Source: Galaxea fascicularis
Lineage: Eukaryota; Cnidaria; Anthozoa; Scleractinia; Euphylliidae
DNA: 64,000 nucleotides
Reading direction: 5' to 3'
Assembly (NCBI GenBank): GCA_948470475.1
Contig: OX419345.1
Coordinates: forward strand, 19,072,739-19,136,738
A program made the position numbers and the translations under genes. This document shows, piece after piece, positions 1-12,400 of this stretch (positions within the stretch are counted from its first letter, which is position 1; every line of letters begins with the position of its first letter). Below the pieces are notes generated by a model. The model saw only the letters and a program-made list of their open reading frames with translations. It searched no databases and was not told where the DNA came from.

Positions 1-1
1 T

Positions 2-661
2 CTGATGGACCATGTTGCAGTCGTTGGAGGACAGATCTTTTCACTGGAGATAAATGTTGATGAGAACAAAACCACCGTTAACAGGTTCGACTCAAACTTA
101 TCCACTTGGAAAACTGTTTTGTCTCGTGGAGGATGTAGGATGGGTTCATGCGTTGTTGGCGCTGATGATTGTATGTACGTTTTTGGAGGGAGATCGTCGG
201 GTGGTCCTGTGTGTGTTGCAACCGTGACAGCTGAGAGGTTCAACACAGTGGAAACAAATTGGGAGACGATTGCGGATATGCAACAACCAAGACGCGGTGC
301 ATTTGGTGTGGCCACCCAAGGAAGGGTTTTTGTTGCTGGAGGGATCTTAAAGCAGGGTGAAGTATTGGACTCATGTGAGGTGTACAATGTTTCCACCGAC
401 GAATGGCATTTCATTGCAAACTTGACTAAACCTCGTTACGTTGGGAGCATGGTATGTGTTAATGGGACACTGTATGTACTGGGTGGCTCTGGAACACAGT
501 CGTACGAGTTTTCAGTTGAAAGCTATGATTCAACGGCGAACAGGTGGACCCAAAAGACCGCCATGCCAGTGGACAGGTTTCCCGACGCAAGGGCTTGGTC
601 GTATAAAGGATGTGCCATGAACCTTTCCAAAGGAATGCTTGCAAAACTTCCTGAAATTTGA
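2..661 (+). CDS. Kelch-repeat protein, C-terminal part (5' end outside window)
   Basis: The frame is open from the window edge to the TGA at 659-661, giving about 220 residues of kelch beta-propeller. At least three blades show the GG and later Y/W signature: VFGGRSSGG followed by RFNTVETNWE, VFVAGGILKQ followed by VYNVSTDEWH, and LYVLGGSG followed by SYDSTANRWT. The frame runs straight into the left edge, so the ATG at 5 is probably an internal methionine. In most animal proteins with this C-terminus (KLHL family) a BTB and a BACK domain precede the blades and bind cullin-3; those would lie left of the window and cannot be confirmed. The protein ends just after the last blade, as is usual for KLHL proteins. 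The specific KLHL orthologue is not recognisable from this part. Confidence 0.85.
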   Translation: MMDHVAVVGGQIFSLEINVDENKTTVNRFDSNLSTWKTVLSRGGCRMGSCVVGADDCMYVFGGRSSGGPVCVATVTAERFNTVETNWETIADMQQPRRGAFGVATQGRVFVAGGILKQGEVLDSCEVYNVSTDEWHFIANLTKPRYVGSMVCVNGTLYVLGGSGTQSYEFSVESYDSTANRWTQKTAMPVDRFPDARAWSYKGCAMNLSKGMLAKLPEI

Positions 662-3415
662 TCATGTGGAGCAATATGTGAAGTGTGGGGGCTGCTCCCG
701 CCTCTCTAACTGAGGGAAGGGGGCTGAGTCTAAAAATGGTTAAAACGCGAGGGGGCTGGCTTCCTGTCTCCCCCGGCTCCCCCTGCTCATCCCCCTGCGC
801 GGTCCCTGTTATTAGAATTTTAGTATCGTGTTCCGCATGTTTATACGATGATCCGAATTGGTAAAAGACTTCATATCACAGAACACGATCCTTGAAGAGC
901 AGAGAGCTTTGTTTTTAAAAGTATCGGTTTTGTGCTGAACTGAAAGGTTAAATAGCCAATGTATGCAACCAATGTTTTTGGTTGAGATATATTTCTTTTT
1001 ATAGATACAATTGTTTCTTTCATTAGGTTTGGGTTATGTTAACAGAAACAGAAATGTACGAGATATGTAACACTTCCGTGCAAACAATGGTAGCGAACAG
1101 TCGAAAATAGGGTTGCGCCTTCTAATAAAGTGAGTTCATGTTATGTAAGAAACGACAGATCGAGCACGCAAAACAATAGGGTATTCAATTAAAGCTCTTA
1201 CCAACTAAGTACTGGAAAGGTCCTTCTGATAGGCTAATAGCGTGGCGGCTTCACTCCAGTTGCCCACATACTGCACAGTTATTTTCCTAAATATAACTTG
1301 ACGTTACGTTGCGGCAACTACACTGTGATTTAGGCTACAACGAGTTGCAAAAATACTTGAGACACTGTACGCCATTTGGGCTTTAATGATGTTTCCATGA
1401 TCTTCCGCTTTCTCCGCCCACCTCCTCCCCCTCTAATCAAAGTTGTTAACAGTGCAACACCATGCTCGAAACTTTGAGCAACAACATTGAAAGGGGGAGA
1501 GGGAGGGGGTGTGCATTGTCTCTCGCAGATTTCTTACAGCGGCGTTTTAGAGAAAAAAATAAGATGTTTTTGATTGCGAATGTCTCAACAATTTTGCAAC
1601 TGGTTGTAGCACTGCAGGCTAACACATGAGACCGGCGAATGAAGTGAAATTTGCATTTACTATGCGCAATTGCTCTTCGGGATGTAGTTAATATAGTCTG
1701 TCTGATAAGGTAATAAGTAAAACCTAGTAAGAGTTGAATCCTCAGAAGCCTACGCAATAATCCTGCTATCTGGTCCACTAACGAATCGAAATGCACACAT
1801 GTCCGCCGGCTTATCTAGTCAGGTTTTATTCACGGTATGTTCGTACAGTATTACCAAAACGTGGGTCATTTTGGTCACATGGTAATGCAACAAAGCTCGG
1901 TCCAAGACGATTTTAGTATTTTCCCCTTATTTTGAACTAGTCTGTACAATCGTCATATTCCCATACAAACTCTTATAACAACGCTTTTGCGCAATGTCAT
2001 GTTAGTTTGGGGGACCTGTGGTAAGAGGCCCTGCATTTAGTACAACCACCAACGGAGAGATCTTTGTTTGCTGGGGCGCCGGTGTGGACAGAACAACTGA
2101 AATCATTTGAGATGTTTAATTATTTCATGCAAGAGTACACCTCATTTCTTGAGTAGCTGTTCGGGAATATCTACACTCAATTTCAACACTCGGAACTTGG
2201 ACTGTATATCCTTTATTCCCAACAATGATCCACTCCGTACGTACATTCCAACAAACAATAACTCTCCTTTTCGTTTTGGGATTTAAGGGTATAAGATATC
2301 TATCGCATAATTATGATAAGTACATGTCATATTCTTATCTCCTAAAAAACACGTGGTGCACGTTACATCCAAAAGCAATTAACTGAAGTCAATTAACTTG
2401 TCAATTCCAAATACATCCTTATCTCTTTGATATGAAAGCACCGGCTAAGTTAAGAGTTACATATATATTTTGCCTTTATACTTATTCATTTATGTATTAA
2501 TCACTCTTCAGCGTAAATAAGTGTATATAATAAAGTTATTATTATAGGGCAGGTTGTGTTGCGTTACGCAATGCGGTATGTTTCCCAACAGTAGCGGGAT
2601 TGGTGAATATAGCGTACGTATTCTGTATGCCTTTGGTGGTTCATCAGGAATTACTTTGGTTTCCGATATTACTTGTCCTTTTTTTGGGAACTCGGATTCT
2701 TTCTTTGCAATTCATGTTCCTCATAAAATTTACGAACTACGTGCATGAGATTAACTGTTTTTTTGAAATTGGAAAGTAGTCTTAAGTAACGAGTCATGAG
2801 TACATCTCGACAATTTTGAAAATTATCATAAAAAAGGACCGTATTGTTATATCATTCAGCGGACTTTACGGTGGAAATCTCATGATGATATGCCTTTGAC
2901 TTTTCCATTGGACCCATTCAGTGCATCTCATAAAGTCAGTTATAACACCATCTTGAGTGTATTTTACGTTTCATCTGTTGCATAAAATTCCATCATCCAC
3001 TGGCTTCCGTGCCGTCTTCAAACAGCCGTAACCTAACTATTCCAAATCAAATTTATGTGATAGGTCAGAACTTTGTTCAAGTCGTAGTAAAATATGTGCC
3101 TTATGGTTTCATTTTCACGGAAATTCAAGTACGGAGCAGGCCTTGGGCTCAACCTATGAGGCTACTTGACTTGAACCTTATCGATTTCACACTAACTTGT
3201 TTAAATCACGCTGCACGGATTCTTTGAACAAGTAACAGACATGTTTTATTTGAATGGCAAATTTGTGATGACAATAAATAGGGATGATAAATAAACAATT
3301 TTTGGAGAATCGTTTTAACGATTAAATATGTATGGTTTTTGCTCTTCAAAGTGTCACTTTAAAAAGTTTATGTGGCTGGAGATTGACTTCAAAACAACAG
3401 CAGCACTCGCGTTAA
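662..3415. other. Intergenic region without recognisable gene
   Basis: No coding exon or RNA gene was recognised between the kelch gene and the MITE at 3416. Open frames here are short and lack domain signatures. There are short pyrimidine- and purine-rich patches (about 1420-1520) and AT-rich sequence around 2400-2550. It probably holds the 3' UTR of the kelch gene; no polyadenylation site was assigned. Confidence 0.5.
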
Positions 3416-3854
3416 AGTGCACCTAAGCCCAAGATATTTTTTTCGCTAAAACAAATCTTTACACCTGTTGGAAAAGCATTGCGCTCTTTTTTGTTCTTTT
3501 TTGCCAAATGTTGGCTATTTATAGGCTTCCAAACTTACGAAAAAATAAGCATCATTTGGTACATGACTGAGTGAGAAGGGGCGTGGGTCTATTCTTGAAT
3601 TGACGTCAAAAACTGATTTGCATCGCATGAAGTCTTTGTAAATATGCATGTAAATCAGTTTTTGACGTCAATTCAAGAATAGACCCACGCCCCTTCTCAC
3701 TCGGTCATGCACCAAATGATGCTTATTTTTTGTAAGTTTGGAAGCCTATAAATAGCCAACATTTGGCAAAAAAGAACAAAAAAGAGTGCAATGCTTTTCC
3801 AACAGGTGTTAAGATTTGTTTTAGCGAAAAAAGTATTTTGGGGTTTGGTGCACT
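3416..3854. mobile_element. TTAA-flanked long-inverted-repeat MITE
   Basis: Two arms of about 200 bp (about 3416-3622 and 3653-3854) are near-perfect reverse complements around a short loop. The element begins AGTGCACC and ends GGTGCACT, and both ends abut TTAA (3412-3415 and 3855-3858). A TTAA target duplication is the mark of piggyBac-type (or Kolobok-type) transposition. It has no coding capacity. It lies only 78 bp past the stop codon of the minus-strand receptor gene that ends at 3932, so it is probably transcribed in that gene's 3' UTR or just beyond. Confidence 0.85.
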
Positions 3855-3931
3855 TTAACTCATTTTGAGTTCACTGTAAGTCCCAGTCCTTTTTCAAATC
3901 CAGTATGGCGACCGTTTCTTGGTCTACATGT

Positions 3932-6900
3932 CTACATGTGGGTTGAGTTCCTCCCATGATTAAAATTCCCGTCGGCTTGGGATGAAATATTGGAGAGCTG
4001 TTCTTGCAATTTGTTCATTTCTCGAACCAACTGTCCCAGTTTGTCCTCGACCTCTTTGAGGTTACTTTTAGCTGAGACTGGCTGGACTGTAACCTCCTGC
4101 AAATCGATATCGCCTGAGAAAATAAAAAGTACATGTGAAATTATGATGCGAAAACGCTTAGGGAAAGGATTCGGTGATACAATACTTCATGTGACGATCT
4201 TTGACAAGGAAAATTTCGGCTCCAAACTGCACGTATGTTGTAAATAGGCCCTTAGCAGTTTGCGGTCACATGGTACAAAAAACACCTTGCTGAAGAGCAA
4301 ATTGTGCACTGGGACATCCAAAAGACGGAGAGAAAATTTAAATGAAGTTGCTTTGTTTTGTTTTGTTTTGGATGACAGCGGTGCTACTTTGCTCTTGAGC
4401 AAGGTGTTTTTGGTACATGTGATCACAACTGCAAAGGGCCTATTGTCTGGCAGCATTGCTCATTACCATAAATAGAAGTGGAAAGAAATATTAATATATC
4501 CTCCAGCTGATATATTACTAGACTGTACACTTTTCAGTAGACGTTCCCTTGACACGCACAAAAGCACATGAAAGAAGGAACAGGCGGGCGAATTCAGGAA
4601 CGGACGGCTTGGCAGATGGATAAATAGTTATTTTCTACTTCCATTTTATCAGTCAAACTGTCACCATTTTTGCAAAATTTCAAAATGCGCAGGAAGGAGT
4701 GGTTTAAAACAAAGCTCTTGTATGTTTAAGATTTCCTTAAATATTCAACAGTTAGTAGTCTGATTGATCATTCTGCTGATCGACAGATTCGTGGACTGAC
4801 CGGCTTCAGTAAAAGGCCATAAAGAAAACGTGAGGCGCGTAAATTGGTTAACTGTTTGCTTGCTTGATTGATTGATCGATCGATCGACGGTACGACTGGT
4901 TACTGACTAGACTACGCAGTAGCGGACAGAGTGGTGCGTAAATGATTGATTGACTGGTTACTTGTCGGATTTAGCATTTACTGGTAATACTAATAATACC
5001 ACTTATCTACTTATTAGTATAAATATCTAGTACCTTCTTTGCTCTGGACCTTTTTCTTCGCCTTCCATACTTTTCTATAAACAAGCTCAGCGATGACCCC
5101 CAACAATATGAGACCCAAGAAAATGCCCAGGTGAGCCAAAAGAAAGCGTTGAGTATTTTCCGATTCACCAGAAACGATGCTCGGTGAGTCACTGTCCGCT
5201 TGATAAGCCTATCAAGTGAGAGGAATAGTAAGCGATATTCAGTAATTACTTCATTATTATGGAATGTCATTATCATTATGAATACAGCTATTTTCACAAT
5301 TCCCATTCATGGTTCAAACCAGTATTAGGTTTTGTAGTAAAGCAATACCATACTTGGCCCTTCCTCTGACGATCCGAGAACTAACTATGTTCGATATGAA
5401 ATTTCTATGCTATAGTGTCGTTTTTTCAAATATTTGACAATTTGTATTAAATCAGCAGTGTTGTAATTGGAGCATACGCATACCCATGTTCTGACGTTTC
5501 GAGCGTTAGCCCTTCGTCAGATTCGCTCTGACGAAGAGCGAAACGTAAGCTTTTTGCAGAATCCCTACACGGTGGTCAATTTACAGTTTATCAACTCCGT
5601 TGATAAAACCAAATTTTTCTGTGAAAAATGGACAGTTTAGATGGCAGAGCCGCCGTTCAGAGATTTTGACATTAATTAGCTGGATATAAGAATTTTCAAT
5701 TCACTTAAAAGATATCAAACCGATGTTTAGGTTCCCAATATTGGCGAAAATTTCCTATTATTAACTTTGTATCTTTGCGCTCGTTGTCACTGTCTGTTAT
5801 GAAATCAACTCAACTCAACTCATTTATTAATAGACAAATAACAACTGTACAATATTTGTTACCCACAGTTAGCTTAGCTATTCGAGGTGGGTAACAATTA
5901 ACGATACATTTTGATTTAGCACTCATTTTCCAAGACTTGGAAGAATTGAAAATTATTGACAATATACTTGTAATAGTGAAAACAACAATAAAGAAAAAAA
6001 AAGTACGCTTAGATAAGTAAGGAAGAAAGACGAGAAGAAGTAATCGCCCCAACGTCAACATAGACCTCCTCAATCTCTAATAAATGTGGTAAAGCGCAGG
6101 AAATTCAACAGTGACAGTAGGAGAGACTCCGATACAGTTTTCTGGACACTGGAATGTTAATCTTGTGACCTCAAAACAAGATATTCCTCACTGCAGATAC
6201 TACAGGCGCGACGGAGTCAAAAATTATGTGATCGCTAAAGTAGACGGAATATTAGGGCGGTAGCAAGTTCAAGTTCAAGTTTATTAAAGACTTAAAAAAA
6301 CATACAGAGAAAAATACGCACTGCTCGCAGTTAGCAACGGCTATTCGAGGCGAGCAGTGGATTTGACGCATAACAAATAATTTACAACAATTCAAACTTA
6401 CAGAGTGAAAGTAACTTACAATAAAGTAACAGGTAGCGTAGTAGTTGATAGCTCCTGTTTATCTAAATGCAACTGTTCTTTAATTTAATAACAGATTACC
6501 CCGGCCACTGATAACAGTTCTGCTTCTGGCTAAACTGATCCCAAAACCACTCGATAGTTGCAACAGCTTAGAAATTTATGTTTACGAACTCACCGTGACT
6601 GGTTTAAGATAAAACATGAGCAGATCGTCAAATTCCATTTTTTTCATTTCCTTCTCGAAGCACGAGTCGTCCTTCAATAACTTTCTTGCCATTGATTCAA
6701 GTAAAGCAGCGTGGTACTTAACGTTAGCAGGGAAGGTTTTAAACACTTTGAGGTTCCAGTATGGAGGTGAATGGTAGAGGTAGTGCGTTGCTTTGTACTT
6801 GTCCATGAAAACGCCTTCCAGCTTACCATCCCTGGCAGCCTCGAACAGAAGATCAACTGATGGGTAAGCTTAAAAGAAACGTTACATCGTTACAATGTAG

Positions 6901-9439
6901 CCTACGTCATAACTAAACAAAAAAAGACAAACAACTCAATAAACCAATCAAAAAACGATGGGCGAAGTCTTGATTTGTTGGACTTACTCCCATATGGCTG
7001 AGAAAGTGGCGTATGGATTTCCTTGTACCCAAAATATAAAGCCAAAACAAATACGACTTCATTAAGAAGGCGAAATTGAACAAAAAGAAGTTTACTTTGA
7101 CTTCTGCACTCACCAACGACCTTTCCCGCCCCTTTTTGGGTCGCCTCTAATTGCGCGGCCGTGTTATTCAGTACTCCAATCTGAAACGAGAGAAAAACAA
7201 GAAAATAGAATTACCTGGACCAAGGCTTCAAGAAGTTGCTTTATTCTCATTATTATCGCCCTAAAACTGAGGAAAGATTATGTTCGTTTTGGATTCTGAA
7301 GAATAAATGTCCTACTCCCATTTTGCTTGATAAAGAGGAGTTGAAGAGTGGAGGGCGGGGGAGAGGGGTGCGGGTGGGAAAAAATCCTGTGGTGAAGTGG
7401 AAGTGTTGAGATTTCATGAAACTCTTTCGCATTCTGCTTGGTTTTCTTCCACACACTCTCACCAGCTGTTGGCCGAGGGCTTCAAAATCTTCCAACAAAG
7501 TTTTTATTTCCTCGTCTTCTCTTGCTTAACCTCCATCTTGTTTGACCCATGCACAGCCACGGCGCCTTTTCCTCACTAAACTTTTTTCTGTAAAATTTCA
7601 CGGCCGTTGGCTTAATGCGAAAATTTTCTTACTTTTCTTTTGCCAATTTTGCGTTAAAATAAAAACAGTATTGAGGAAAAAATAGATTTGCCTGCAAGAT
7701 TATATGACACCTTAGTTTATTCTCCTTACTTTTTTTCCTTCCAGCACCGCCAGGTCGATGGGTGAAATGCTGAGTGCACTTGTCGCGGTCGCTGTAAATA
7801 TTGCTATAACAATTAGACCAATTAAGATCCAAATGACACCATACAGTCGTCCTAAAAAAGACCTGGGAGTCTTGTCACCGTAACTGAAATTTAAGACAAA
7901 ATAATATAAGGCACAACTTATTCCCCATAGTGGGTGCATTTCCAATGACTACTTAGTGGCTGCCTGCATGAGAATCGCGTCTTAGACTATGAGGGGATTT
8001 GTACGAATAAAATTGTGCAAGGCTGTTAGGTTGTGGCCCCGTACAAAGATTTTCACTGAGGCCTTCGGGCTGTTGGTGCAATAGGGCTTTCTCTCATGGA
8101 AGACATGCCAGTTCAAGTTCCGATTTGCACCACAACAAACAACAATGCGCTGTTCTTATAATATAGTGGAAGTTCATGTAAATGATGAGTACATTTTACA
8201 AACGTAGTACCTTAAAGATTAAGAGAACACTGCGGCATAAAACAAACAATACGTTGCTCTGAGCGAAACACATTTAAGTATGTGTACGTAGGGATTTTTG
8301 AAGTACGATACACTTGCATAACTGGCACATTTATCACTGTAAAAGTTGTAAAGGTGTTCTTACCCGACGGTTGTCATGGAAACAAAAGCCCACCAAAAGC
8401 CTTCGTATGCGCCCCTTGAAAAAGAGCGAGGAAATTCTTCTTCATTAAAGAATGTTTCCTAAACAATCAAGAAATAACAATTTGATGTCGTTTGAAAACA
8501 AGGGAAGGCTTCCAGCAACATTTAATACTTGTTTATGATAAATTGAAACGTTAGAGCAGCAACCTTGGCACTGCAAGGAAAGATAAGTTTCTGTGATAGT
8601 AACTTTGATTTGCTGTCAAAGTTATTACTCGATATCACGTCGATAACATTGATATCTGTTTCAGATTTAAGTAAAGAGCACAAAGCGTCTCGGCTTTTTC
8701 CAACACTTATTAGTCAACAACATTTGCATGATACTTAATCCCGAATTTTGGTGGCCATGGTTATCAAACTTCGATCTTTTATTCGATCGCGAAATGATGT
8801 TCTTTCTGCTTTCAATAGGCGATCAAATATACGGCTTGAACGAAAGTTACTCACTCACGGATTTCTTATGTATAAAAATCTTACCAAAATCCACACGCAT
8901 ATCCCCGATATTCCTGCCAACAGAAATGTGAACACAATAATAGGCCAAGAGTTTTGCATCAGGGTTTTCATTACAACATCGTTAGCTCTGGCGTTGAAGA
9001 TATTAACGTTCATAATGAACGAATATCCTGGAGATACTATCAGCTCCTCGAATATCAAGGGTGGTCCGTTTTCATCGGTTTGTTCAGTTAGCGCGGTTCT
9101 CACTGGTCGTGAAATGGGGAATGCGATTTGTGTTTGTTTATCCAGTATGGATCGAACAAAGCTGTCTGTATCGTTGAATCGTGTCATCTGAAAGGAATCC
9201 TTGGTTAAATTGTCACATTTTTTCACGAAGCACTTTTGAACGAGATCCTTGAAGAAATCTCCAACTATGCCTGTTTTTTGAGCTGGTCTAGGTGATGATA
9301 AGGTGAATGGAGGGTTATTGAGAATTGATACTCGAATTGGCGGGTCGGGGCAAAAGAACGGCTCAGCCATGCAATCGGTCCTCCATAACAGTTCACCTGT
9401 AAGTGCAAAGGTCACCAAGGCTATCGTGGTATACTCCAT
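3932..9439 (-). CDS. Ionotropic glutamate receptor-like channel with K+-channel selectivity filter (paralogue A)
   Basis: Seven exons on the minus strand: 9439-8885, 8458-8364, 7883-7730, 7180-7114, 6868-6594, 5208-5034, 4113-3932. All junctions are GT-AG and phases agree, giving 500 residues. Predicted order: signal peptide (1-24), ligand-binding lobe S1 (about 33-155, with Arg114 where glutamate receptors bind the ligand carboxylate), M1 (164-185), pore loop with TVGYGD at 215-220, pore-lining helix (231-254), lobe S2 (269-382, Asp313 at the amino-group contact), M4 (404-424), and a cytoplasmic tail with a coiled coil (about 459-484). The large N-terminal domain of synaptic receptors is absent. 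The filter and its context (WWAFVSMTTVGYGD) are Kv-like, so a potassium-selective ligand-gated channel is inferred. Bacterial GluR0 and rotifer AvGluR1 have this plan. The donor of exon 6 (GTACTA) is weak; reading through it would give a short tail and stop near 5016. The ligand is unknown. Confidence 0.88.
4244..4443. mobile_element. Short inverted-repeat MITE in last intron of paralogue A
   Basis: The ends are inverted copies: left ATAGGCCCTTAGCAGTTTG and right ending CAAAGGGCCTAT, continuing through CACATG-GTAC-AAAA-ACACCTTGCT on each arm. The arms are about 60 bp with a diverged centre. It lies in the intron between exons 6 and 7 of the receptor gene. The target duplication is not clear. 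Confidence 0.75.
5460..5640. repeat. Dispersed repeat with GACGTTTCGAGCGTTAGCCC motif
   Basis: The segment contains GACGTTTCGAGCGTTAGCCC, an inverted partner (GACGAAGAGCGAAACGT), then a stretch ending GTTGATAAAACCAAATTTTT. A reverse-complement relative of its right part lies at about 36295-36350. It is intronic in paralogue A. It resembles repeats I associate with coral genomes; the family was not identified. Confidence 0.55.
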
Positions 9440-12400
9440 CTTAAGAAAAATGTATGATGCTGTAAGAAAGCAACGTAGTTTTGATTAGCACCCTTAAAAC
9501 TTGACAAGCACTTGCTGCCGTTATTTGCGCCAAGTGCGCAAGCGTAAAATTGTCAAGAATGCTCAAGATAGACATTGTCAAGATATCGAACCTAGTAATT
9601 AAAATTGAGAACGGAAATAAGAAATATACATTGCCGAGGCAATTATTTCTCGCTGGTATATAACTGAATGGATGTAGTGTGTTTTCGATTTCTAGGCACG
9701 ATAACAAATCTTAAAGGGTTTTGAGGCTTTTGGACTTTGGCCATCTGATCAGCCATAATTTACGAATCTTTGAAGGCAAAGTAGCGTCGTTCGACGTAAA
9801 GCCCATATATATTACTCGTTAATTGAGCGTTGCCATTATTCTACCTAAAATTATATGCTAATAATAGACGCCATTACAAGGGACTCTTGACACTGGCGTT
9901 GCCAAACAAAAAGTACAGATCGACATTGCTAGAACGAAGAACTCAAAATTAGAAGAATTCGTAAGGCCAAGTTTGTAAGCCATATCTTCGTATTGCAAAG
10001 ATATAGTTTTAAAAAGTGGGAAAATTCTACAAGACGTTTGCGTGCCGGGAGCGCCAATTTGCCTGTTCCCAGCATACAAGACATGTATTCTTTCCAGTCG
10101 TTTGGCCACTTGCAAAAGCACGAGTCAAACTTGGCCACTTTTTGTTTTAATTTGGGATCTTTTTTGCAGCGGTGTTGACAGATTTTCGGTACCTAGCCTA
10201 TATCTAAAAAAATGAAAAGCCTTGGAAATCTCCATTGGCAGGTGTTTATGTAAAAACAAAACTTTAATTGATAGATTGTTAACCGCGCCTCGGTTTCTCG
10301 CTCCCCCGAATATTATAACATACTTATTCTCCTGATTGCTCAGTATTCTTATAAGGTCTCCTTAATCTTGTGAACAGAATGTTTTATCAAGTAGTGAAAC
10401 TGCTTGGAAACATTTGATGCTAATCCGGCCAACACTACTGAGGAGCGAGAGCATAAAACGTTTTAACGCTTGAGCCCTATTCACTAGCTTGGCATGACGT
10501 CTTTTGAGCCTTTTTATTGGCGCACGATAAAGTAAATACGAATTGCAAACCTAACTCGCATTTGTTTTAACAACACTCAGATGCAGCTTCAGCACTGTTT
10601 TCGACTATCGAAAACAGTCACTGATACCATGCACATTTGTTGTTTGTCTCAGGTACAACTCCTCAGAATTAAAGTTTTCATGATCTTATGTTGAAGGTTC
10701 TGGTACAGTCAATCAGTACAGACGTCCAAGCTCCCCATTTTGTTTACAGCAGTAAGTCCGCCTTCTTTCGAGTAGCTAGCCTTGTCGCACAAACTATTCA
10801 TTGATATTTTGGTAGTAACTTTACTTATCGCTCGGGCTTAAAAACTTCATGATGCCAGCCGGACCGATTTGATGAAAATTCACGAAATTAAAAGTGTTCT
10901 CAGTTTTGAAACCTCTCGTTTTAAATCATTAGATCTGCGCCAAAAGATTCATTGTTATGGCTAAGTTAGCTTTGAAAGTTAACTTACCAAGATTAAAAGA
11001 ATATCGAGTCTGATTATTTCTTGTTTTGCAAACAGACGAGGTCCTATCTTGAACGTCGCTCACTGATACGTCGAGTGGCCGTGGTCAACGACAGCGTGAT
11101 CACACTTTCACATCGAATTCCACAGGTGCATTAATTTTGTTTGTAGTCGGATAAAAATAATGACTTGAGTTAACTTTGAAGCTATCAAAATTGTTTACCA
11201 GTTCCAGTAAGCAACTAAGTCAATATTTCGTAGGCAAATGGACAGACACTTAGCAACCTCAGGCTAAAACACATAATTAACCAAGCTACACTGTTTTGCT
11301 ATTGGTCCTCGTCTGTCAGAGACAGGTTTCCACATTGTGTTCACGCTGACTGGCTGACAAAGACCGGCTCAGAGAACCACTTGTTCCCTTATAATAAATT
11401 TACAATTTATATGCTGATGCACGCATCAGCTTACATCATGTAAAGACCACAGTTTCTTCATGAGTTTGTTGTGCAGGAAATACAAAGAAGACTGAAGAAG
11501 ATTGAAAAAGACCTGCAAGAAAAACTTGATTTCGAAGATTTAAAAGATCTGCGGTCGCCAAATATTTAAGACAAAAGTCGGATTATCAATTATTAATGCA
11601 TTACTTGCCGTAGATGGGAGGACAAGGATTATTTTAACTGTGTAAACAATTTTCACTGTGTTCAGTATATTCTGTTTTCTTTTCTTTCTTTTTTTTTTTA
11701 CAGTTTACCAAAGTAAAATTTGCACAACACTCAAAACTAGGCTGTGTCACAGGATAGTTCCCTATAAGGGCTGTGAGTCAGTGATTTCTATCAAAGTGCC
11801 AGAATTCTCCTAGCGCAAGGCACCAATTTGTGACTAAAATAGACGATGAAATTTTCGTATAAAGTTATATAGTATAGAAGTTAAAAGAGAGAACTGTATC
11901 ATTTCACAAGGAATTACAGCATTCTCAATGCTTCTTGCTAAATGCTCAGCAAGGGTTTCGTTTGAGGCCGGACGCCGCACGTAACGTGCGGTTGTTTGAC
12001 ATGAAACGTCTGGTAACAATGTCCAGTAGGTCACACGAAATAATTATTTTCCGACGTCTGACGTCCTATGAATCCGGTACCTTAAAATGTCAAGGAAAGC
12101 CTAAAATAGTCATCATTACAGGGATGAATTTTCCACAAGCATTTTCAATAAAGCAGAATAGGGACATCATATCAGTTTCCCTTATTTTCCTCTTTACTGT
12201 CTTTATCTGTTCAAACTATCCTCGGCAGCACGTGAATCCTTCGTTACAGTTAATCGGCGGTGCTTTCTGTTTTCCATCTTTCATCGTATTCAGACGAGAC
12301 AGATTAAAATCTGAGTTTGTTACAGTAAACGGTGTCTCTTTTCGCAGTTTATCTTGCGAGTAAAACGTCGTTGTACATCGGATACGGTGAAAACGTCATC

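Noticed and set aside
8748..9191. 147-codon plus-strand open frame
   Set aside because: It is antisense to exon 1 of receptor A, which has clear homology and splice structure.
11935..12363. 142-codon plus-strand open frame
   Set aside because: No domain, no repeats of a known family, no supporting splice sites; consistent with a chance frame.
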